A stretch of 64,000 nucleotides of DNA from positions 806,001 to 870,000 of the forward strand of contig NZ_FQLR01000004.1 of the NCBI RefSeq assembly GCF_900119895.1, read 5' to 3'. Below the pieces are notes generated by a model. That model had not been told where the DNA came from and searched no databases. It worked only from the letters and a program-made list of their open reading frames with translations. This DNA comes from Collinsella phocaeensis. Lineage in GTDB: Bacteria > Actinomycetota > Coriobacteriia > Coriobacteriales > Coriobacteriaceae. Shown piece after piece: positions 6,677-14,687 of this stretch (position 1 is the stretch's first letter; each line of letters opens with the position of its first letter). The translations under genes were made by a program, and so were the position numbers.

Positions 6677-8406
6677 AGCTCACGATCGACTCCCGCGAGG
6701 TCGAGGTCGCGGAACACACCACCATCCTCGACGCCGCCCGCGCGGCGGGCATCGAGATCCCGACGCTCTGCTACCTGAAGGACTTGAACGAGGTGGGCGC
6801 GTGCCGCGTGTGCGTCGTCGAGGTGGAGGGCATCGACCAGCTCGTCGCCGCGTGCAACAACTGCGTGCTCGACGGCATGGTGGTGCGCACCAACAGCCCC
6901 AAGGTGCGCATGGCGCGCAAGGTCAACGTCGAGTTCCTGCTCTCGCGGCACGACTCGGAGTGCACGAGCTGCGTGCGCTCCGGCAACTGCTCGCTGCAGT
7001 CGCTCGCCAACGACCTGGGCATCCCGCGCCTGCCGTACGCCAAGCACCTCACGCACGAGCACAGCGGCTACTCCTATCCGCTGATCCGCAACAACGACAA
7101 GTGCATCGGCTGCCTGCGCTGCATCCAGGTGTGCGAGAAGGTCCAGGCGACCGGCGTGTGGGACCTCACGAGCCGCGCCGCGCACACCGCGGTGAACGTC
7201 GCCGGCGGCATTCCGCTGCCGCAGACCGACTGCGCGCTGTGCGGGCAGTGCGTGACGCATTGCCCCACCGGCGCCCTGCGCGCCCGCGACGACACGTATC
7301 GGGTCTTCGACGCCCTCGGCGACCCGGACAAGGTCTGCGTCGTGCAGATCGCCCCCGCCGTTCGCACCGCATGGGGCGAGGCCTTCGGCCTTGCGCCCGA
7401 GGAGGCGACGGTCGAGCGCCTGGGGGCCGCGATGCGGCAGCTCGGCTTCGACTACGTGTTCGACACGAACTTCAGCGCGGACCTCACGATCATGGAGGAG
7501 GGCTCGGAGCTGCTCGAGCGTCTCGCGCACGCCGACGAGGACGGGGTGCGGTTCCCCATGTTCACCTCGTGCTGCCCGGGCTGGGTGCGCTTCGTCAAGT
7601 CGCATTACCCCGATATGGTCGATCAGGTCTCCACGTCCAAGTCTCCGCAGCAGATGTTCGGCGCCGTGGTCAAGACCGCGTTCGCCGAGCGCATCGGCGT
7701 CGAGGCGGATCGCATCTTCAGCGTCTCGATCATGCCCTGCATCGCCAAGAAGGCGGAAGCCGCGCTGCCCACGATGACGGGGGAGGGCGGCGCGCCCGAC
7801 GTCGACGTCGCGCTGACGGTGCGCGAAGCGGTGCGCATGGTCAAGGCCTCGCACCTCGATGTGCGCGGGCTGCCCGAGGACCCCTTGGACGACCCGCTCG
7901 GCTACGGCACGGGCGCCGCGGTGGTGTTCGGCGCCACGGGCGGCGTCATGGACGCGGCCCTGCGCAGCGCCTATTTCCTGGCGACGGGCGAGAATCCCGA
8001 CCCGGACGCCTTCCGAGACGTCCGCGGCCTGCGCGGATGGAAGGAGGCGACCTTCGATTTGGGCGGCACGCCGCTCAACGTCGCCGTGGTGCACGGCCTG
8101 GGCAACGCGCGCGACCTCATCGAGGCCCTGCGCTCAGGGGAGGCCTCATACGATTTCGTCGAGGTCATGGCCTGCCCCGGCGGCTGCGTGGGCGGGGGCG
8201 GCCAGCCCATATGCGACGGGGTCGAGCCGGCGGGCGAGCGCGGCGAGGTGCTCTGGGGCCTGGATGCCGCCTCCGAGGTGCGCTTCTCCCATGAGAACGC
8301 GCATGTCGCCGAGCTCTACGATGCGTACCTGGAGCACCCGCTCTCCGATCGCGCCGAGCGGCTGCTGCATACCGATCATCATGGCTGGAGCATGCCGATC
8401 GGATAG
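6670..8406 (+). CDS. hydA: [FeFe] hydrogenase catalytic subunit
   Basis: 578-residue iron-only hydrogenase that reversibly makes H2 from protons. N-terminal 2Fe-2S domain with Cys34, 45, 48 and 62; a His-Cys3 cluster HDSECTSCVRSGNC; two ferredoxin clusters CIGCLRCIQVC and CALCGQCVTHC; then the H-cluster motifs TSCCPGWV (about 300), MPCIAKKAE (about 356) and ACPGGCVGGGGQP (about 501). All expected ligands are present, so the enzyme should be active given maturases HydEFG, which are not in this window. I start at ATG 6670, with GGGGGAAGG upstream, overlapping the previous stop; the frame remains open far upstream but only as antisense-free coding by-product. Likely acts with the preceding flavoprotein as a cytosolic NAD(P)-linked hydrogenase that disposes of fermentation electrons. 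Confidence 0.95.
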   Translation: MVKLTIDSREVEVAEHTTILDAARAAGIEIPTLCYLKDLNEVGACRVCVVEVEGIDQLVAACNNCVLDGMVVRTNSPKVRMARKVNVEFLLSRHDSECTSCVRSGNCSLQSLANDLGIPRLPYAKHLTHEHSGYSYPLIRNNDKCIGCLRCIQVCEKVQATGVWDLTSRAAHTAVNVAGGIPLPQTDCALCGQCVTHCPTGALRARDDTYRVFDALGDPDKVCVVQIAPAVRTAWGEAFGLAPEEATVERLGAAMRQLGFDYVFDTNFSADLTIMEEGSELLERLAHADEDGVRFPMFTSCCPGWVRFVKSHYPDMVDQVSTSKSPQQMFGAVVKTAFAERIGVEADRIFSVSIMPCIAKKAEAALPTMTGEGGAPDVDVALTVREAVRMVKASHLDVRGLPEDPLDDPLGYGTGAAVVFGATGGVMDAALRSAYFLATGENPDPDAFRDVRGLRGWKEATFDLGGTPLNVAVVHGLGNARDLIEALRSGEASYDFVEVMACPGGCVGGGGQPICDGVEPAGERGEVLWGLDAASEVRFSHENAHVAELYDAYLEHPLSDRAERLLHTDHHGWSMPIG

Positions 8407-8712
8407 TCGGCGGGCGCGTGAGCGCTCCATCCGTCCGCGCGGCGGGGATGCGCGCCGCGCGGACGCGATCGGACTCGTGCGGACCTCGCGCGCCGCCTGC
8501 GGCCGTCTCGGCCTTGCGGCCCCGATCGGCTAATGTTGCCAAGGTGATCTACTTTATTGCATAAAAGAATATCTCGCGGTATGGGGTTGAGGGTGCCTTC
8601 GGGCACCCTCAACCCCATACATAGGAGCAGATTATTGCAAACCCTCGAGGACATGCGTGAATAAAAGTACTACGATTATGCATGATGTATCCGACGAGAG
8701 AAACAGGTTCCC
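8407..8712. other. Intergenic stretch between hydA and the YfcC carrier
   Basis: Begins GC-rich, then from about 8550 turns A/T-rich with the repeated word TATTGCA on both sides of a perfect hairpin (8579-8620). The A/T-rich part before 8713 probably holds the carrier's promoter, but no convincing -35/-10 pair can be assigned. Confidence 0.5.
8579..8620. terminator. Perfect 19-bp hairpin with a TTCG loop
   Basis: GTATGGGGTTGAGGGTGCC pairs with its exact complement across the stable tetraloop TTCG. There is no T-tract on either side. Its place after the hydrogenase operon suggests a terminator, but at 170 bases beyond the stop it could instead be a leader structure of the next gene. Confidence 0.45.
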
Positions 8713-10227
8713 ATGTCATCAGAGCAAACGGAAGCGGCTTCGAAGCCGTCCGCGGCAGGCGCCCCGCCCGCCACGGAGAAGGTCATGATCTCCTCCTACA
8801 CCATCCTGATCGTCATCACGGTCCTCGTGGGGCTGGCGACCATCGTGCTCGCCCAGTTCATGCCCGACGTCACCGCCGCGTCGGTCTCCGACATCCTCGT
8901 GTCACCCATCTCGGGCTTCCTCGACGGCATCGAGGTCTCGCTCTTCCTGCTCATCCTGGGCGGCTGCCTGGGCATCGTCAACAAGCTCGGCGCGCTCGAT
9001 GCGGGCATCGCTGCGCTCGTGAAGCGCCTGCACGGGCGCGAGACCGTGCTCATCGCCGTCATCATGGCGGTGTTCGCGCTGCTCGGCTCCACGTACGGCT
9101 TCTGCGAGGAGACGATCCCGTTCTACGGCCTGCTCGCCGCGACCATGTACGCCGCGGGATTCGACACCATGGTCGCCGCCGCGACCGTGCTGCTCGGTGC
9201 CGGCGTCGGCTGCCTGGGCTCCACGGTCAACCCCTTCGCGTGCGGCGTGGCCATCGACTCGCTCGCCAGCGTGGGGCTGGAGGTCAACCAGGGGGTGGTC
9301 ATCGTCCTGGGCGTCATCCTCACCGTGGTGAGCTACCTCATCTCGCTGTTCTTCATCCTGCGCTACGCCAACCGCGTGCGTCGCGACAAGGGCTCGACCA
9401 TCCTGTCCCTGCAGGAGCAGCAGGCGTCCGAGGAGGCCTACGGCGAGAACGCCGAGGCCGCCGACGGCCCCGCCGTGCTCGAGTTCACCGGCAAGCGCAA
9501 GGTGGCGCTGGCCCTGTTCGGCTTCTCCTTCGCGATCATGATCTGCGGCTTCATCCCGTGGGAGGACTTCGGCGTCGACATCTTCGTCGCCGGCGGCGTA
9601 TACGACGAGGCCGCCGAGACGTGGGCGACCATGCCGTGGAGCGGCCTGCTCACGGGCAACCCGCTCGGCGAGTGGTACTTCAACGACGCCTCCGTGTGGT
9701 TCTTCATCATGGCCATCGTCATCGGCATCCTGGGCGGTCTGCGCGAGAACGAGATCGTCGACGGCTTTTTGGACGGTGCCGCGGACATGATCGGCGTCGC
9801 CCTCATGGTCGGCCTGTCGCGCGCCATCTCCATTCTCATGGGCGAGACCGGGCTGGACATGGTCATCCTGAACAACGCCTCCGCCGCGCTCGAGGGCACC
9901 TCGGCCCTCGCGTTCGGCCCCATCAGCTACCTCGTGTACCTCGGCCTGTCCGTCGTCATCACCTCGACGTCGGCGCTCGCCACGATCTCGATGCCCATCC
10001 TGGGGCCGCTCGCGGCGAACCTCGGCTTCCCGCCCGAGGTCATCATCACGATCTTCTGCGCGGCCAACGGCCTGGCGAACCTCTTCTCGCCGACGGCGGT
10101 CTTCCTGCCCGGCCTGCTCCTTGCGCGCGTCCAGTACCCCACGTGGCTCAAGTGGGCGCTCGCGCCCATCGTCGCGATCGCGGTCGCGAGCGTGGTCATC
10201 TGCACCGGCGCCCTCATGGTGCTGTAG
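8713..10227 (+). CDS. YfcC/ArcD-family membrane carrier
   Basis: 504-residue inner-membrane transporter of the YfcC (DcuC-like, basic amino acid antiporter) family, with roughly 12 hydrophobic segments. A 25-residue Ala/Glu-rich N-terminus precedes the first helix. Family patterns shared with the paralogue at 27358 include GSTYGFCEETIPFYGLLA, GCLGSTVNPFA, DKGSTILS and WFFIMAIVIGILGG. The arc-cluster paralogue suggests amino acid or dicarboxylate exchange, but this copy stands alone after the hydrogenase operon and its substrate cannot be assigned. ATG 8713 has only a weak ribosome binding site (CAGG). A pair of hairpins ends the transcript. Confidence 0.85.
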   Translation: MSSEQTEAASKPSAAGAPPATEKVMISSYTILIVITVLVGLATIVLAQFMPDVTAASVSDILVSPISGFLDGIEVSLFLLILGGCLGIVNKLGALDAGIAALVKRLHGRETVLIAVIMAVFALLGSTYGFCEETIPFYGLLAATMYAAGFDTMVAAATVLLGAGVGCLGSTVNPFACGVAIDSLASVGLEVNQGVVIVLGVILTVVSYLISLFFILRYANRVRRDKGSTILSLQEQQASEEAYGENAEAADGPAVLEFTGKRKVALALFGFSFAIMICGFIPWEDFGVDIFVAGGVYDEAAETWATMPWSGLLTGNPLGEWYFNDASVWFFIMAIVIGILGGLRENEIVDGFLDGAADMIGVALMVGLSRAISILMGETGLDMVILNNASAALEGTSALAFGPISYLVYLGLSVVITSTSALATISMPILGPLAANLGFPPEVIITIFCAANGLANLFSPTAVFLPGLLLARVQYPTWLKWALAPIVAIAVASVVICTGALMVL

Positions 10228-10306
10228 GCGCGCCCGGCCCTGCCGCCGGGCGACGAGAGGCCGTCCGGCGTCCGTCCGCCCCGCCGGTCCCCGGCATCGG
10301 TCTGCG

Positions 10307-10387
10307 CCCCTCGCGCGAACCCCTCGTCGCGCGAGGGGCGCCTGACCCTCCGGCCGTGCGCCTTCGCGGCTGGAGGGTACTTTTTCT
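10307..10387 (+). terminator. Tandem terminator hairpins after the YfcC carrier
   Basis: First hairpin: CCCCTCGCGCG (10307-10317) with CGCGCGAGGGG (10328-10338). Second: CCCTCCGGCC (10346-10355) with GGCTGGAGGG (10368-10377), followed by TACTTTTTCTAT, a proper T-tract. Confidence 0.8.
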
Positions 10388-10501
10388 ATAGAAGCGGCGG
10401 GCATCGCTGCGACTCGACGCCGGCCGGCTTCACCCTGACGTAAGATTTAGCAACGAATGGACTATGTGGGCGTCGCTTGGGCGCTGAGGGATGGGGGCGC
10501 A

Positions 10502-11515
10502 ATGGGACGTCTTGGCTATATCTTCCGATGCATCGCGCATATGGACTACGCGGCGCTGTTCGACACGGTGGGCGCGGTGCACGAGCGCAGCGGCAAGAAC
10601 CGCGCGGGCCTCTTTGTCGACATCGTGAAGTGCGGCTTCAAGTTCGGAGCCGGCTACAAGGACTACCTGCTGCTCGAGTTCGAGACGATGACCGACGCCC
10701 AGCGAGCGACCTTCGTCACCCGCGGCGTCAACAACTCGATCGTGAAGATGCTGAACGATCCTGCGTACTACCACATCTTCGACAACAAGAACGAGTTCTA
10801 CACCGCGTTCGCGAAGTACCTCCACCGCGCGTGGCTCGATTTCGGCCGTGCGTCCAAGGACGAGGCCTGCGCGTTTCTGGAGGGCCGCGAGCAGATCATC
10901 GCGAAGCCGCGCGACGCGGCATGCGGCGTGGGCGTGGAGAAGCTCGTCCGCGCGGACTTCGACTCGGTCGACGCTATGTACGACTACCTCGTGCGCGCTG
11001 AGGCCGACCTGATCGAGGACGTGGTCATCCAGCATCCCGACATGGCCCGCATCAATCCGGGCTCGGTGAACACCGTCCGCGTCTACACCGTGCTCTCCGA
11101 CGGCGAGGCCAACGCGGTGTACGCCTGCATCCGCATGGGCAACAGCGACCGCCCCGTGGACAACATCAACGCGGGCGGCATGTACTCGCCCATCGATATG
11201 GAGACGGGCAAGATCGCCGGCCTCGCGTGCGACAAGCAGTTCAGGGTGTACGAGGCCCATCCGCGCACCGGCACCGTGCTCACGGGCTATCAGATCCCGA
11301 TGTGGGACGAGGTGATCGCGATGTGCTGCGAGGCGGCGCACGTGGTGCCCCAGATGGGCTACCTGGGATGGGACGTCGCCATCACCGGGGACGGCCCGCT
11401 GTTCATCGAGGCCAACAACATGCCCGGCCACGATGCGTTCCCGCAGATGCCCACGCATGCTCCCGATAAGATCGGTTTCAAGCCGCAGCTGCAGCGTTAC
11501 ATCAAGGGGCTTTAG
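10502..11515 (+). CDS. Sugar-transfer-associated ATP-grasp protein (PF14397 family)
   Basis: 337-residue ATP-grasp enzyme; the family joins a carboxylate to an amine or similar group with ATP and is often found with glycan-transfer genes. Recognisable patterns are the ATP-binding AKPRDAACGVGVEKL, the family hallmark QHPDMARINPGSVNTVRVYT, and the metal-binding end GYLGWDVAITGDGPLFIEANNMPG. I prefer ATG 10502, preceded by GAGGGATGGGGG; an alternative ATG at 10457 would add 15 unremarkable residues. It stands alone between terminators with no glycosyltransferase nearby, so its substrate is unknown. Confidence 0.8.
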   Translation: MGRLGYIFRCIAHMDYAALFDTVGAVHERSGKNRAGLFVDIVKCGFKFGAGYKDYLLLEFETMTDAQRATFVTRGVNNSIVKMLNDPAYYHIFDNKNEFYTAFAKYLHRAWLDFGRASKDEACAFLEGREQIIAKPRDAACGVGVEKLVRADFDSVDAMYDYLVRAEADLIEDVVIQHPDMARINPGSVNTVRVYTVLSDGEANAVYACIRMGNSDRPVDNINAGGMYSPIDMETGKIAGLACDKQFRVYEAHPRTGTVLTGYQIPMWDEVIAMCCEAAHVVPQMGYLGWDVAITGDGPLFIEANNMPGHDAFPQMPTHAPDKIGFKPQLQRYIKGL

Positions 11516-11553
11516 CAAAACGGGAAGCAGGCCTTCGTTTTCAGACCTACGTT

Positions 11554-11594
11554 GAGCGCGCCGCCATCCAAGTCGATTGGGTGACGGCGCGCTC
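11554..11594 (+). terminator. Terminator hairpin after the ATP-grasp gene
   Basis: GAGCGCGCCG (11554-11563) pairs with CGGCGCGCTC (11585-11594). The following bases are GCGTCTTCC, so the T-tract is weak. Confidence 0.6.
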
Positions 11595-11744
11595 GCGTCT
11601 TCCAAAGGGGCGAGGGCATTTTGAGGACCCGTAGCGGACCGCGCATCGAAATGCGGCCCGTGACCTCGGGTGGGGCTGCGCGCCGGAGGCGCTCAATACG
11701 GGGGCGGACGATGCAAATCCAGACGAAGCCGCGGGTTGCGCCCG

Positions 11745-11774
11745 CTCAATTTGGTGCCTGTCCCCATTTTGAGA
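11745..11774. repeat. Short repeat, copy A (CTCAATTTGGTGCC type)
   Basis: CTCAATTTGGTGCCTG followed by TCCCCATTTTGAG. The ends CTCAA and TTGAG are inverted, so the unit is a small imperfect palindrome. The same start occurs again 119 bases to the right. Confidence 0.5.
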
Positions 11775-11863
11775 GCCCTGCGTGCGGGGATGGCGCGCCT
11801 TCATGAGACCGACTTGTGCTACCGTTTTCCGCCAACGATTGCGCGCGGGCCACAGCCCCACCT

Positions 11864-11898
11864 CTCAATTTGGTGCCCGCCCTCTTTTTGAGGGCGGG
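11864..11898 (-). terminator. Repeat copy B, also the likely terminator of the thiamin operon
   Basis: Begins CTCAATTTGGTGCCCG like copy A. Within it CCCGCCCTC (11876-11884) pairs with GAGGGCGGG (11890-11898) around a five-base loop, directly after the thiED stop on the minus strand. Confidence 0.55.
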
Positions 11899-11902
11899 GT
11901 GC

Positions 11903-13444
11903 CTAAACGGACACCTTCTGGTGCGGGCGGTAGGCCCACATGTGGTCGATGGGGCCGGAGCCGGCACCCAGGTTGAGCCCGGCCTCGAGCGCGCCCATGA
12001 GGTACGACTTCGCTGCCGCCACCGATTCTTCAAGCCCGAGACCTCTGGCGAGACCGCAGGCAATGGCCGACGAGAGCGTGCAGCCGGTGCCGTGGGTGTT
12101 TTCGGTATCGACGCGGGGGCTGCGAAGCCACGTCGTGCGAACGCCCGCACCGACGTCTGCGGTTTCAGTCGGTGGCAGGGCCAGCACGTCGTTGGCATCG
12201 TGGACGCCGTGGCCCCCTTTGACGAGCACGGCGCAGCCGAAGCAGTCGGCCAGCGCGACGGCCGCCCGCTCCTGGTCCTTCTCGTCGCGCACCTCGAAGC
12301 CTGCGAGGACCTCGGCTTCCGGCATGTTGGGCGTGATGAGGCGCGCGAGCGGCATGAGTCGATCTTCGAGTGCATGGACCGCGTCCTCGGCGATGAGGCG
12401 GGCGCCGGATGTGGCGACCATCACGGGATCCAGCACGATGTTGGCGGCGCTCCAGCGCGTGAGCGCGTCGGCGACGGCTTTGATGGCGGGCGCCGACGGG
12501 CACATGCCGATCTTTATCGCCGCGGGCGGGATGTCCTCGAATATCGCATCGATCTGTTCGGCTATGAACGTCGGCGTCGCCTCGAGCACGTTGCGGACGC
12601 CCATGGTGTTCTGCGCGGTGAGCGCGGTCACGGCCGTCTCGGCGAACAGCCCGTGGGCCGCGACGGTCTTGATATCCGCCTGGATGCCCGCACCGCCGCT
12701 CGAGTCGGAGCCGGCGATGGCGAGTACGGCGGGCAGTGCGGCGCATGCCGGGGGCAACGCCGGAAAGGCGGATTCGCCGTCGCCGAGTACCTCGTCCAGA
12801 CGGGCGCGCAGCTTGCGTGCGGCGGCTTGGGCATCATCGGCCGCGAAGAGGGCCGAGACCACGGCCGCGCCGTCTACACCTGAGTTCGCGAGCACGTCGA
12901 GCGTCTCGACGCGCAGCCCGCCGATGCCCACCACGGGGATGTCCACCGCTCGGCAGATGCGCGCGAGCTCTTCGGGGGTGACATCGACGGCATCGGGCTT
13001 GGTGGGGGTGGGGATAAGCGCGCCCACGCCCAGGTAGTCGGCTCCCGCCGCCTGGGCAGCGCGCGCCTCCTCGACGGTCTGGACCGAAACGCCGATGATG
13101 GCGCCGTCACCCAGCAGCCGGCGCGCATCGGCGCAGGCGGTATCGCTTTGGCCCACGTGGACGCCGTCGGCACCCACCTCGCGTGCGATCTCGACCTCGT
13201 CGTCGATCACGAAGGGCACGCCTGCGGCATGGCAGATGGGCATGAGCTCGCGAGCGAGCGCTACGATCTCATCGTGCGTGGCGTGCTTCTCGCGCAGCTG
13301 GATGAAGGTGGCGCCGCCGGCTATGGCGTCGGCTACGAGCTCGGGCAGGGTGCGTCCGTTGAGCCAGGCCCGATCGGTCACGGCATATAGGCGCATATGC
13401 GTACGGATGTCCTGGGCGCTCCAGCGCCCGCGGCGAGGTGCCAT
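11903..13444 (-). CDS. thiED: Bifunctional thiamin-phosphate synthase / hydroxymethylpyrimidine kinase
   Basis: 513-residue fusion of two thiamin enzymes. Residues about 15-215 are ThiE, which joins HMP pyrophosphate to the thiazole phosphate: IQLREKHATHDE, DDEVEIAREVGADGVHVGQ and VGIGGL are typical. After a linker, residues about 238-505 are ThiD, which phosphorylates HMP twice: AIAGSDSSGGAGIQADIKT, DPVMVATSGARL, TPNMPEAE and HGTGCTLSSAIA with the catalytic region. ATG 13444 has GAGAGGAG upstream. It is the last gene of the riboswitch-controlled thiC-thiM-thiED operon, 149 bases after thiM. Together these give pyrimidine synthesis, salvage of the thiazole and coupling; thiazole biosynthesis genes are not in the window. 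Confidence 0.95.
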   Translation of the reverse strand: MAPRRGRWSAQDIRTHMRLYAVTDRAWLNGRTLPELVADAIAGGATFIQLREKHATHDEIVALARELMPICHAAGVPFVIDDEVEIAREVGADGVHVGQSDTACADARRLLGDGAIIGVSVQTVEEARAAQAAGADYLGVGALIPTPTKPDAVDVTPEELARICRAVDIPVVGIGGLRVETLDVLANSGVDGAAVVSALFAADDAQAAARKLRARLDEVLGDGESAFPALPPACAALPAVLAIAGSDSSGGAGIQADIKTVAAHGLFAETAVTALTAQNTMGVRNVLEATPTFIAEQIDAIFEDIPPAAIKIGMCPSAPAIKAVADALTRWSAANIVLDPVMVATSGARLIAEDAVHALEDRLMPLARLITPNMPEAEVLAGFEVRDEKDQERAAVALADCFGCAVLVKGGHGVHDANDVLALPPTETADVGAGVRTTWLRSPRVDTENTHGTGCTLSSAIACGLARGLGLEESVAAAKSYLMGALEAGLNLGAGSGPIDHMWAYRPHQKVSV

Positions 13445-13593
13445 GTACGAATCTCCTCTCGATTGCGATGCCCTCCGCGTCGGAGGGCTGCCCGAAGGGC
13501 CGTGTGGCGAGGGGGCGCCGGCACTGCCTATCGGGGACGGCAGGGCGGGCGGGTGCGTGTCCGCCCTGCCTCGGCTGCAAGGGCGCGGCTCCC

Positions 13594-14433
13594 CTAGAGC
13601 TCCTCCACGAGCGCTCCGGCAGCGAGCTGCTCGGCGGTCATGTTGCAGATAGCGTCGAGCAGGTAGGTGCGGAAGCTGCCGTTTCCATCGAGCTCGCCCA
13701 TGCGCGAGGCCGCGATCTGGCCGGCCAGGCCCTCGCCTGCGATGGCGGCGACGACGGCCTCGAGCCTAGAGGCGGGGGTGGCCGTCACGTAGGCGCCCAC
13801 GAGGCACGAGAGCACGCAGCCGGCGCCCGTCATCTTGCCCATGAGGGCAACGCCGTTGCGGATGGCAACGGCGCGATCGGCGCTCGCCACGATGTCGATG
13901 GCGCCGGTGATGGCCACGATGGCATCGAGCTTTGCCGCGAGCTCGCGTGCGAAGGCGGCGCTCTCGGCGAGATTCTCGTCGGTCACCACGTCGTCGGGGT
14001 TCACGTCGACGCCGCGCGTGGAGGAGGCGGCACCCGCGACGGCCTTGACCTCGCTCATGTTGCCGCGGATGACGGTGATGGGCAGGGTGTCGATGAGCTC
14101 GGAGGCGGTGGCGGTGCGCAGCGCCGAGGCGCCGGCGCCCACCGGATCGAGCACGATGGCGTGCTCGAGCTCGGCCGCGCGCTTGCCGGCCACGCGCATG
14201 CCCTCGATGGAGTGCTGGTTGAGCGTGCCGATGTTGAGCACGAGACCGCCGCAGATGCTCGTGATGTCGGCCACGTCCTCGGGCTCGTCGCTCATGATGG
14301 GCGAGCCGCCGCACGCCAGCAGCGCGTTGGCGCAATCGTTGACCGTCACATAGTTGGTGATGCAATGCACCAGCGGCACCGTCTCGCGAACAGCAGTGAG
14401 GGCGTCCTTAAGATCAGCAGCGGAAATAGTCAT
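13594..14433 (-). CDS. thiM: Hydroxyethylthiazole kinase
   Basis: 279-residue kinase that phosphorylates the thiazole alcohol, a thiamin salvage step, in the cytosol. Family patterns: VHCITNYVTVNDCANALLACGGSPIMSDEPED near the N-terminus, LDPVGAGAS with the substrate loop, RGNMSE, and GKMTGAGCVLSCLVGA with the ATP/catalytic loop near residue 195. I start at ATG 14433, with GGAAGGAT upstream; the frame continues upstream without a better signal. It follows thiC after 254 bases containing a long hairpin, and precedes thiED. Confidence 0.95.
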   Translation of the reverse strand: MTISAADLKDALTAVRETVPLVHCITNYVTVNDCANALLACGGSPIMSDEPEDVADITSICGGLVLNIGTLNQHSIEGMRVAGKRAAELEHAIVLDPVGAGASALRTATASELIDTLPITVIRGNMSEVKAVAGAASSTRGVDVNPDDVVTDENLAESAAFARELAAKLDAIVAITGAIDIVASADRAVAIRNGVALMGKMTGAGCVLSCLVGAYVTATPASRLEAVVAAIAGEGLAGQIAASRMGELDGNGSFRTYLLDAICNMTAEQLAAGALVEEL

Positions 14434-14576
14434 AGTAAGCAATCCTTCCATAACGAATGAAACGCTTCTGCCAGGGCGGATGCAATGCCAAGGCAGAGCA
14501 TCAAGCAAGTTTTTTCTTTTAGGAACGTGGTGGCGCGTAGCCAGCCACCTCAGCCGTGGCAACGCAGGGTCGGGGA

Positions 14577-14650
14577 GGGGGCGGGGTGAACCCCTCGCGC
14601 GATTTCTGAGGCAAAGCCGAAGCTGAACGTGGGAGGTTCACCCCGCCCCC
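14577..14650 (-). terminator. Perfect 16-bp inverted repeat between thiC and thiM
   Basis: GGGGGCGGGGTGAACC at 14577-14592 is the exact complement of 14635-14650; the loop is 42 bases. It follows the thiC stop by about 40 bases. It may be a partial terminator or an RNA stabiliser inside the thi operon; no T-tract follows on the minus strand. Confidence 0.45.
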
Positions 14651-14687
14651 CCGATCCGGCCATTATCCTCAGCCACGTCGCCCGAGC

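Larger units (their letters stand above)
11516..11902. other. Intergenic stretch between convergent genes
   Basis: Holds a terminator for the ATP-grasp gene (11554-11594), two copies of a short repeat beginning CTCAATTTGGTGCC (11745 and 11864), and a terminator for the thiamin operon inside the second copy. No protein gene is convincing. Confidence 0.6.
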
